NCBI GenBank assembly: GCA_944383945.1
Contig: CALWRL010000045.1
Coordinates: forward strand, 1 to 5,221
DNA length: 5,221 nucleotides
Origin: an uncultured Clostridia bacterium
Lineage (GTDB): Bacteria > Bacillota > Clostridia > Christensenellales > UBA1242
Direction: 5' to 3'
The position numbers and the translations under genes were made by a program. Shown here piece after piece: positions 1 to 4,388 of the stretch (positions are counted from its first letter, which is position 1; each line of letters begins with the position of its first letter). The notes beneath the pieces were generated by a model. That model saw only the letters and a list, made by a program, of their open reading frames with translations. It did not search any database and was not told the DNA's origin.

Positions 1-21
1 TAAAACAAAAAAGAAATAAAA

Positions 22-46
22 AAGGGTCGCAAATTTTGCGACCTTT
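22..46. terminator. Intrinsic-terminator-like hairpin, stronger on the minus strand
   Basis: The arms GGTCGCAAA (25-33) and TTTGCGACC (35-43) are perfectly complementary, and flanking A/T pairs extend the stem to 22-46. Read on the plus strand, the hairpin is followed by only three T's and then mixed sequence. Read on the minus strand, it is followed by a long T-rich tail (complement of positions 23 down to 1), which is the classical intrinsic terminator form. It may end a gene lying left of the window, act in both directions, or end a minus-strand transcript starting inside 64-470. Hairpin: seen directly. Terminator role: inferred. Confidence 0.65.
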
Positions 47-63
47 AATGTATATTATACATT
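47..63. promoter_or_regulatory. Perfect 17-bp palindrome, possible operator
   Basis: AATGTATA, a central T, and TATACATT form an uninterrupted inverted repeat with 8-bp arms directly beside the hairpin at 22-46. It has the size and symmetry of a dimeric repressor site and contains TATAAT on the minus strand (59 to 54). It does not match a LexA, Fur or parS consensus that I can recall. In A/T-rich DNA such palindromes are partly expected by chance, so an operator role is only a suggestion. Confidence 0.3.
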
Positions 64-168
64 CAATATATTGATTTAAAATTTATTACAATGCCATATT
101 TAGTAATTGGAGAAAAAGAAAACTAAATATATTGATAAAAAAACGATAATAATATTTGGAGTAAAAAG

Positions 169-177
169 TTATCAACA
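169..177 (+). promoter_or_regulatory. DnaA box, one mismatch
   Basis: TTATCAACA differs from the consensus TTATCCACA only at the sixth base. It is the leftmost good box of the cluster and points opposite to the two perfect boxes. Confidence 0.5.
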
Positions 178-233
178 AAAACAAAAAGCCTACACATGCC
201 TATTTTAAAGGGATATATAATTTTAGCAAAAAA

Positions 234-256
234 ACTTGTGGAAATGTGGATAACTT
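234..256 (-). repeat. 23-bp direct repeat copy 1 containing a perfect DnaA box
   Basis: This copy is identical over 23 bases to positions 329-351. It contains the perfect minus-strand DnaA box TGTGGATAA at 245-253. A weaker box-like word, TGTGGAAAT (237-245), lies just before it in the same orientation and shares one base with it, so two DnaA monomers could bind head-to-tail. It is followed at once by a short inverted repeat, TTATG-TTG-CATAA (255-267). Confidence 0.75.
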
Positions 257-271
257 ATGTTGCATAACCCT

Positions 272-280
272 TTATTCACA
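272..280 (+). promoter_or_regulatory. DnaA box, one mismatch
   Basis: TTATTCACA differs from the DnaA consensus only at the fifth base. It lies 18 bases beyond the perfect box of repeat copy 1, in the opposite orientation, and borders the A/T-rich segment 281-328. Confidence 0.5.
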
Positions 281-328
281 AAAATTCTTTAAAAATTTAT
301 AATTATAAACACAAATGAATAATTATTT
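281..328. other. A/T-rich segment, candidate DNA-unwinding element
   Basis: Forty-eight bases with only a handful of G/C, lying between the DnaA box at 272-280 and the second 23-bp repeat. Read on the minus strand, the perfect box at 340-348 leads through a second weak box directly into this segment, which matches the usual box-then-unwinding-element geometry. TAA-type trinucleotides follow that box on the minus strand and faintly resemble a DnaA-trio, but they are not convincing in sequence this A/T-rich. Confidence 0.4.
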
Positions 329-351
329 ACTTGTGGAAATGTGGATAACTT
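329..351 (-). repeat. 23-bp direct repeat copy 2 containing a perfect DnaA box
   Basis: Exact copy of 234-256, starting 95 bases downstream. The perfect DnaA box TGTGGATAA is at 340-348 and the weaker adjoining box at 332-340. Conservation of all 23 bases, not just the 9-bp box, suggests either a recent duplication or selection on the paired-box arrangement. Confidence 0.75.
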
Positions 352-436
352 GTAAAATGCCTTAAATATTAATATGATATAAAGATTGTTCACTTAACCA
401 AGATTTATGACGATATTTTTTGAATTATATATAGTT

Positions 437-464
437 TTGATTTTTTCAAAAATTTGATTATAAT
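437..464 (+). promoter_or_regulatory. Sigma-A-type promoter of mrnC-rlmB
   Basis: A -35 element TTGATT (437-442) and a perfect -10 TATAAT (459-464) are separated by 16 bp. Seven bases separate the -10 from the ATG at 472, so transcription should begin at or next to the start codon. The promoter overlaps the possible TTG start at 454, which argues against that start. Confidence 0.6.
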
Positions 465-471
465 TAGACGT

Positions 472-867
472 ATGAAAGAAAAATTTAGTGAAAGTTTTGT
501 TGCTCAATTAAATCCAATAACAATAGCATCAATAGGTGATGGTGTCCACACATTATATGTTAGAACAAGTTTAGCGGAAAAAAATCTTCCACCAGATAAA
601 CTTCATTCTGAATCTTCTAAATTATGCCGTGCATCTTTTCAAGCAAAAATTTACGAAAAATTGCAAGGCTTATTAACAGAGCAGGAAAGGAACGTTGCTT
701 TAAGAGCAAGAAATCATAAAACCCATGGTTCAAAAAATTCATCAACTAATGAATATAAAAAGGCAACAGCGTTTGAGGCAATAATTGGGTATTTGTATTT
801 AATAGGAAATGAAGAAAGGTTGAATGAAATATTAAAAATTTCAACATCACAGGAGGAAGAATGTTAA
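472..867 (+). CDS. mrnC: Mini-ribonuclease III
   Basis: Mini-III is a dimeric cytoplasmic endonuclease made of an RNase III catalytic domain without the double-stranded-RNA-binding domain. In Bacillus it matures the ends of 23S rRNA, assisted by ribosomal protein L3. From ATG 472 the product is 131 residues, slightly shorter than the roughly 140 usual in the family. Visible motifs in order are IGDGVHTLYVR (21-31, catalytic Asp23), LHSESSKLCRASFQAKIY (44-61), the basic RARNHK (78-83), and YKKATAFEAIIGYLYL (95-110, catalytic Glu102). The frame stays open upstream to TTG 454, but the -10 box at 459-464 lies inside that extension, so ATG 472 is preferred. There is no Shine-Dalgarno before either start; a leaderless message is likely. 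The stop overlaps rlmB by 7 bases, as expected of a translationally coupled pair. Identification is firm; only the start is uncertain. Confidence 0.93.
   Translation: MKEKFSESFVAQLNPITIASIGDGVHTLYVRTSLAEKNLPPDKLHSESSKLCRASFQAKIYEKLQGLLTEQERNVALRARNHKTHGSKNSSTNEYKKATAFEAIIGYLYLIGNEERLNEILKISTSQEEEC
851..856 (+). promoter_or_regulatory. Strong Shine-Dalgarno of rlmB inside mrnC
   Basis: AGGAGG lies within the last codons of mrnC, four bases before the rlmB ATG. It fixes the rlmB start at 861 and implies that rlmB can be initiated efficiently on its own, unlike mrnC, which has no such site. Confidence 0.85.
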
Positions 868-1598
868 TTTACGGAAAAGTTGCAGTTCTAGAAGCGTTGA
901 AAAGCGGAAAAACTTTTAATGAAATTGTTATAGACAACAGTTTAAAAGATAAAACAATTCAAGAGATAATCGATCTTGCAAGAGAAGAAGGGGTTAGATT
1001 AGACTTTGTTAAAAAAGAAATTTTGCTTAGAAAAATAAAAACAAACGATAACAAAAAAATAAATCATCAAGGAGTGGTTGGTGAAATTGTTGACTTTGAT
1101 TATTGCGATGTTGACGATATTTTAAGAAAACAAGAAAACTCTTTAATCATAATTTTAGATGGAGTTGAAGACCCACATAATTTGGGAGCAATAATTAGAA
1201 CAGCAGAATGTGCTGGGGCTAGTGGAGTTATAATTCCAAAAAGGCGCGCGTGCCAAATTAACGAAACAGTTATAAAAACAAGCGCTGGTGCTGTTTCAAA
1301 TGTTCTTGTTTCAAGAGTTAATAACATTGCACAAACAATTGAATATTTAAAAGAAAATGGCGTTTGGGTTTATGCTGTTGAAGTTGGGGGCGAAGATATT
1401 TTTAAGTCTAATCTTAAAGGAAAAATTGCCTTAGTTTTAGGAAGCGAAGGAAATGGAGTTGGTAGGCTTATAAAAGAAAAATGCGATGGGATTTTAACAA
1501 TTCCAATGTTTGGAAAAATAAATTCATTAAACGTTTCCGTTGCAGGCGCAATTTCAATTTTTGAAGTTGTAAAACAGAATTTAAATAATAATAAATAA
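861..1598 (+). CDS. rlmB: 23S rRNA 2'-O-ribose methyltransferase, RlmB/TrmH (SpoU) family
   Basis: RlmB-type enzymes use S-adenosylmethionine to methylate a ribose 2'-OH (Gm2251 of 23S rRNA in E. coli). They work as dimers with a knotted SPOUT fold. The 245-residue product has normal family length. Residues 1-75 form the L30e-like substrate-binding domain, starting with the typical YGKVAVLEAL. The catalytic domain shows all three SpoU motifs: motif 1 at 100-121 (DPHNLGAIIRTAECAGA, with Asn107 and Arg113), motif 2 at 191-201 (LVLGSEGNGVG, Glu196), and motif 3 at 214-230 (IPMFGKINSLNVSVAGA), which forms the knot and cofactor pocket. The start is set by AGGAGG. It follows mrnC with a 7-base overlap, the classic Firmicutes order (mrnC-yacO in Bacillus). 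Family membership is certain. The exact target nucleotide is inferred, since TrmH-family members vary in substrate. Confidence 0.93.
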   Translation: MLIYGKVAVLEALKSGKTFNEIVIDNSLKDKTIQEIIDLAREEGVRLDFVKKEILLRKIKTNDNKKINHQGVVGEIVDFDYCDVDDILRKQENSLIIILDGVEDPHNLGAIIRTAECAGASGVIIPKRRACQINETVIKTSAGAVSNVLVSRVNNIAQTIEYLKENGVWVYAVEVGGEDIFKSNLKGKIALVLGSEGNGVGRLIKEKCDGILTIPMFGKINSLNVSVAGAISIFEVVKQNLNNNK

Positions 1599-1644
1599 AT
1601 ATTAAAAAATGATAAATAAAAATATTAAAATAAATTAAGCAGTA

Positions 1645-1674
1645 AAAAACTCTATTATATTTAATAGAGTTTTT
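1645..1674. terminator. Bidirectional intrinsic terminator between rlmB and mnmA
   Basis: The arms AAAAACTCTATTA (1645-1657) and TAATAGAGTTTTT (1662-1674) are perfectly complementary over 13 bp with a 4-base loop. The A-run on one side and the T-run on the other give a U-tract in either direction. It lies 46 bases after the rlmB stop and about 50 bases beyond the mnmA stop, between convergent genes. The remaining bases up to 1723 are simple A/T repeats with no further signal seen. Confidence 0.88.
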
Positions 1675-1723
1675 ATTTTATATAATTAAATTTAATTTTA
1701 ATTTAATTTTAAATAAAATTTTA

Positions 1724-2800
1724 TTATCTAAAATATTTATCAATTATTCCACCACCAAAACATCTTTCATCGCTATCATATAAAACAACAAATTGTCCTG
1801 GGGTTATTGCACGTTGTTTTTCTTTAAAATCAACTTTAATTTCGTTATTTGGTAAAACGGTAACAGTAACCTCTTGGTCTGGTTGACGGTATCTAAATTT
1901 TGCAAAGCAATTAAACACATTCTGGCTAGGTTTTGGTCCAATCCAATTAAATTCTTTTGCAAAAAGCCCTTTGGAATAAAGAAGGTCGTCTTCGCCTTGG
2001 GAAACAATTAACTGATTATCTTTTAAGTTTTTATCTAAAACAAACCAGCGCTTTCCATTTCCGCCTGCTTTTCCTCCAATGTTAAGCCCTCTGCGTTGAC
2101 CAAGCGTGTAATACATTAAACCTTCATGTTTTCCAACAATTTCGCCATTTGTTGTAACTATGTTCCCTGGTTTTGCGGGCAAGTACTCTTTTAAAAAGTT
2201 TCTAAAATTGCGCTCACCAATAAAACAAACACCGGTTGAATCTTTCTTTTTTGCGTTTGAAAGATTGAGTTTTTCAGCAATTTCTCTAACTTCTGGCTTT
2301 TCAATTTCTGCTAAAGGAAAAATAACATATTTTAATTGATCTTGCGAAAGTTGATTTAAAAAATATGATTGATCTTTATTTTTGTCCTTGGCTTTGTAAA
2401 GCAAAAACTCGCCATTTTTTTCTATTACTTTTGCATAATGTCCTGTTGCTATTTTTGAAGCGCCAATTTTTTTTGCAAATTCTAAAAATGGTCCAAACTT
2501 AATTTCCCTATTGCATAAAACATCTGGGTTAGGTGTTCTGCCTTCGCTATATTCCTTCAGAAAGTATTCAAAAACCCTAGCATAATATTCCTTTGCGTAA
2601 TTAACACTGTAGTAAGGAATTCCAATTGTTTGGCAAACCCTTTTAACATCTTCAAAATCTTGTTCGCTAGTGCAAAATTCACTTTCTTCTTCCCAATTAA
2701 CCATAAAAACAGCAACAACATTTTTTCCCTGTTGCTTTAACAAATAAGCACTAACGGCAGAATCTACACCACCACTCATTCCAACAACAACTGTTTCCAA
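1724..2800 (-). CDS. mnmA: tRNA-specific 2-thiouridylase
   Basis: MnmA adenylates C2 of the wobble uridine (U34) of tRNA-Lys, -Glu and -Gln with ATP, then replaces the oxygen with sulfur delivered as persulfide by a cysteine desulfurase, giving s2U34. The 358 residues match the family's normal length. Visible features are the ATP PP-loop SGGVDS (9-14), the TPNPDVLCN segment with Asp93 and catalytic Cys96, ATGHYA (118-123), KDQSYFL (143-149), and the second catalytic cysteine in STGVCFIGERNF (Cys192). LGQRRGLNIGG (233-243) leads into the C-terminal beta-barrel, and the family-typical end is CFGGGIID. The start is TTG at 2800, supported by AAGGA seven bases upstream; translation from it begins ETVVVGMSGG, as expected. 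The gene is 15 bases behind the TM2-protein gene, so the two are probably co-transcribed. No desulfurase gene (yrvO/iscS type) lies next to it here, though that pairing is common in Firmicutes. Confidence 0.96.
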   Translation of the reverse strand: METVVVGMSGGVDSAVSAYLLKQQGKNVVAVFMVNWEEESEFCTSEQDFEDVKRVCQTIGIPYYSVNYAKEYYARVFEYFLKEYSEGRTPNPDVLCNREIKFGPFLEFAKKIGASKIATGHYAKVIEKNGEFLLYKAKDKNKDQSYFLNQLSQDQLKYVIFPLAEIEKPEVREIAEKLNLSNAKKKDSTGVCFIGERNFRNFLKEYLPAKPGNIVTTNGEIVGKHEGLMYYTLGQRRGLNIGGKAGGNGKRWFVLDKNLKDNQLIVSQGEDDLLYSKGLFAKEFNWIGPKPSQNVFNCFAKFRYRQPDQEVTVTVLPNNEIKVDFKEKQRAITPGQFVVLYDSDERCFGGGIIDKYFR

Positions 2801-2815
2801 TTTATTTTCCTTTTT

Positions 2816-3442
2816 CTATTTATTTTTTTTATTTTTTGCCTTATTTTTTTCAATATTGAATTTTTTATTTATTTTGTTATTTTTATTTTTTTCATCAATA
2901 TTTAAACTATTATTTTTTTCAATTTTTTTATTATTTTCTGTGTTTAAAACAGAATTTTTTAATTTGTATAAGTTTTCATCAATTGCAACGGGAATTTTGT
3001 ATCTTTCAAAGATAATAGAAATTAAATCTGAAAACCAAAAAAGCAAAACGCAAGTTCCAGGGATAATTGAAATTAACCATAAAATGTTCCAAGTTGTTGT
3101 GCCATAAATGTAATCGGTTAAAACAACCATAACAACAGCAAGAACAAAACCAAAAAGCGAAATGCCTGCTTTAATAAACCTTCCAAGATAGAAGTTGTGG
3201 GCGCCTGTGTAGCCAAGAAAAAGGCAGAGCAATGTTGCTGTTGTTTTTTTTGCATCTGCTGGCCAATCTGATGTTTTGATTGTGTCTTTATAATTACCTT
3301 TTAAAATTAATTTTTTTGCAGATTTATTAGAAGTGTAATTTAAGCGCTCAAAAATTAAGCCACATTCGTGGCAAGATTTTTCGTGCTGAAAACATCTTTC
3401 CTTGCATCTTGGACATTTTTTATACATCGAATAGCTTTTCAT
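2816..3442 (-). CDS. Zinc-ribbon TM2-domain membrane protein with Lys/Asn-rich tail
   Basis: The 208-residue product has three parts. Residues 10-27 hold two cysteine pairs (CPRC and CHEC, Cys10/13/24/27), a likely zinc ribbon. Residues 64-145 are a TM2 domain, with the hallmark LLCLFLGYTGAHNFYLGR (71-88) and hydrophobic spans at about 92-109 and 118-137 ending near Asp139. Residues 155-208 are a low-complexity tail of Lys and Asn, probably disordered and cytoplasmic. TM2 proteins are small inner-membrane proteins of generally unknown role; N-terminal zinc ribbons are frequent in bacterial members. There is no signal peptide. The start at ATG 3442 has no good Shine-Dalgarno; a promoter ends seven bases before it, so the message may be leaderless. 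An in-frame ATG at 3427 is the alternative. mnmA follows after 15 bases. Domain assignment is firm and function unknown. Confidence 0.88.
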   Translation of the reverse strand: MKSYSMYKKCPRCKERCFQHEKSCHECGLIFERLNYTSNKSAKKLILKGNYKDTIKTSDWPADAKKTTATLLCLFLGYTGAHNFYLGRFIKAGISLFGFVLAVVMVVLTDYIYGTTTWNILWLISIIPGTCVLLFWFSDLISIIFERYKIPVAIDENLYKLKNSVLNTENNKKIEKNNSLNIDEKNKNNKINKKFNIEKNKAKNKKNK

Positions 3443-3449
3443 TGCTTTC

Positions 3450-3478
3450 AGTTTATATTAACAAACGATAATTGTCAA
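3450..3478 (-). promoter_or_regulatory. Promoter of the TM2-protein/mnmA pair
   Basis: On the minus strand, a perfect -35 TTGACA (3478 to 3473) is followed after exactly 17 bp by TAAACT (3455 to 3450), a 4/6 match to the -10 consensus. The -35 overlaps the TGA stop codon of the upstream gene (3477 to 3475). Seven bases separate the -10 from ATG 3442, so the predicted transcript starts at or within a base or two of the start codon. Confidence 0.55.
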
Positions 3479-4206
3479 TTTATTTCATAAATGTCTGAAA
3501 TTTTTTGGTTTGTTATGTTGCATGAAAAAACTTTTGCATCTTTTTCATAAAATAAAACAACACTTGGAACAGAATAATAATTAACTAATTTACAGGAACT
3601 AAAATCTCCAAAAAATTCCTTTATGGTTTCTTTGGTTAATTTGCTATACAAAGGATCGGAAAGAAAACTTTGAGCCGCTGTGAAGTCGCTAGCATAAACA
3701 GATTGGAAAAAATCTAAAAGAATTATTTCGTTGGAAAGTTCTTTTTTTTCTTTGCCAGTGTAAACAAAGTATTCTTCTTCTTTAATTAAAGAACCTTCAT
3801 TTGATGAAAAAATTTCAACTTTTGCTCTTCCGCAAATGTCATTTAAAAATGTTAATTTTTTTAGTTTTCCGTCTATTAATTCAATTTTGTTTGCCGAAAT
3901 TGAGTTTTCTTGCAAGCTTAAAGGAAGCAAATTTAAAACAATGTTATTTTCTGGGAGACTGAAAACTTGTGCTAAACTGCTTGATGATTTTAGATTTATT
4001 AAATCTAAATTAAATGAAAAGGGAAGAAAATTTTTTGTTTTATGCGGATAAACATAAACAACAAAGTTTTTTGGATTTTGAATTTCTAAATTAATTTCGT
4101 CTCCTAAACATTCCGAGGTTGAAACCGTAAAAATTTCTTTTCCTTCATCAAAAAATTTAATGGTTGATTGATAACTTTTTATAATGTGAAGAATAAAAAT
4201 ATCCAT
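3475..4206 (-). CDS. Uncharacterised 243-residue protein, possible NTF2-like C-terminal domain
   Basis: I do not recognise this gene. The protein has no signal peptide, no membrane span and no obvious catalytic motif, so it is probably cytoplasmic. Residues 1-150 look rich in beta strands, with alternating hydrophobic segments such as NFVVYVYP (47-54) and NNIVLNLLPL (87-96). Residues 158-243 read as two or three helices (IILLDFFQSVYASDFTAAQSFL, 161-182, and TKETIKEFFGDF, 191-202) followed by about four strands. That order resembles NTF2-like or DUF4878-type domains that follow an N-terminal beta module; this is inference only. The start is well supported by AAAGGTG five bases before ATG 4206. 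It is read divergently from the Myb-like gene. The TM2-protein gene begins 32 bases after its stop but appears to have its own promoter. Codon use matches its neighbours, so there is no sign of recent transfer. Confidence 0.82.
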   Translation of the reverse strand: MDIFILHIIKSYQSTIKFFDEGKEIFTVSTSECLGDEINLEIQNPKNFVVYVYPHKTKNFLPFSFNLDLINLKSSSSLAQVFSLPENNIVLNLLPLSLQENSISANKIELIDGKLKKLTFLNDICGRAKVEIFSSNEGSLIKEEEYFVYTGKEKKELSNEIILLDFFQSVYASDFTAAQSFLSDPLYSKLTKETIKEFFGDFSSCKLVNYYSVPSVVLFYEKDAKVFSCNITNQKISDIYEIN

Positions 4207-4207
4207 A

Positions 4208-4237
4208 TTAACACCTTTGCAAAAATTTGATTATAAA
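4208..4237 (+). promoter_or_regulatory. Possible promoter of the Myb-like gene, overlapping the divergent one
   Basis: TTAACA (4208-4213, one mismatch to the -35 consensus) and TATAAA (4232-4237, one mismatch to the -10) are 18 bp apart. This would give a leader of about 145 bases before ATG 4389. It overlaps the minus-strand -10, so the two genes would compete for polymerase. Other -10-like words (4309-4314 TATAAA, 4326-4331 TATGAT) lie closer to the gene but have poorer -35 partners. Confidence 0.3.
4230..4235 (-). promoter_or_regulatory. -10 element of the 243-residue protein gene
   Basis: The minus strand reads a perfect TATAAT (4235 to 4230), 23 bases before ATG 4206. This allows a short leader that includes the AAAGGTG ribosome-binding site at 4218 to 4212. 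No good -35 is visible at 16-18 bp, so only the -10 is annotated. Confidence 0.4.
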
Positions 4238-4373
4238 AATGTAAATCGATTAAAATTTTTTTGGCAACTAAAATATTTTAATGCTTTAAAAGATAAAACA
4301 TTTCTTAATATAAACTTATTCAATATATGATTAAAAATGTTTAAAATTTTTTATTTTGTTAATAATTTTTTTC

Positions 4374-4380
4374 AGGAGAG
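4374..4380 (+). promoter_or_regulatory. Shine-Dalgarno of the Myb-like gene
   Basis: AGGAGAG ends eight bases before ATG 4389 and is the only strong ribosome-binding site in the divergent region. It fixes the start of a coding frame that has no stop codon before the window ends. Confidence 0.8.
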
Positions 4381-4388
4381 ATAAAAAA

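Larger units (their letters stand above)
64..436. other. oriC: Putative replication origin (oriC) or DnaA-controlled region
   Basis: This gene-free stretch holds a cluster of DnaA boxes (consensus TTATCCACA). Two are perfect, both in minus orientation (245-253, 340-348). Two have a single mismatch in plus orientation (169-177 TTATCAACA, 272-280 TTATTCACA). Weaker two-mismatch matches lie at 237-245, 332-340 and 303-311. The perfect boxes sit in an exact 23-bp direct repeat. Between the repeats, 281-328 is almost entirely A and T, as expected of a DNA-unwinding element. AATATATTGAT also occurs twice (65-75, 126-136). Bacterial oriC regions typically combine clustered DnaA boxes with an adjacent A/T-rich unwinding element, usually near dnaA or a gene often beside it. 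Here the right neighbour is mrnC, which is atypical, and the left neighbour is not visible. The alternative is a DnaA-responsive promoter region for mrnC-rlmB. Confidence 0.55.

Noticed and set aside
211..221. TATAAT at 216-221 as a plus-strand promoter in the origin-like region
   Set aside because: No acceptable -35 lies 16-18 bp upstream, and such words are common in sequence this A/T-rich.
255..267. TTATG-TTG-CATAA inverted repeat as a separate regulatory element or parS-like site
   Set aside because: The arms are only 5 bp and lack the CACGTG centre of parS; it is likely incidental to the neighbouring DnaA boxes.
234..351. The two 23-bp repeats as a minimal CRISPR array
   Set aside because: There are only two copies, the 72-base gap is too long for a spacer, and the repeat content is explained by DnaA boxes.
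454..471. TTG at 454 as an N-terminal extension of mrnC (six residues, MIIIRR)
   Set aside because: The stretch contains the -10 TATAAT at 459-464, has no ribosome-binding site, and the added residues do not resemble Mini-III N-termini.
1100..1327. Open frame of 75 codons on the minus strand inside rlmB
   Set aside because: It lies fully within the SpoU catalytic region of rlmB, has no ribosome-binding site and shows no recognisable protein features.
1804..2007. Second minus-strand frame inside mnmA
   Set aside because: It is an out-of-frame shadow of the conserved MnmA C-terminus with no start signal.
2856..3107. Plus-strand frame rich in Phe/Leu opposite the TM2-protein gene
   Set aside because: The Phe/Leu runs are simply the complement of the Lys/Asn-rich tail; it is not a plausible membrane protein gene.
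3836..4051. Plus-strand 71-codon frame opposite the 243-residue gene
   Set aside because: No ribosome-binding site, and it lies entirely inside a better-supported gene.
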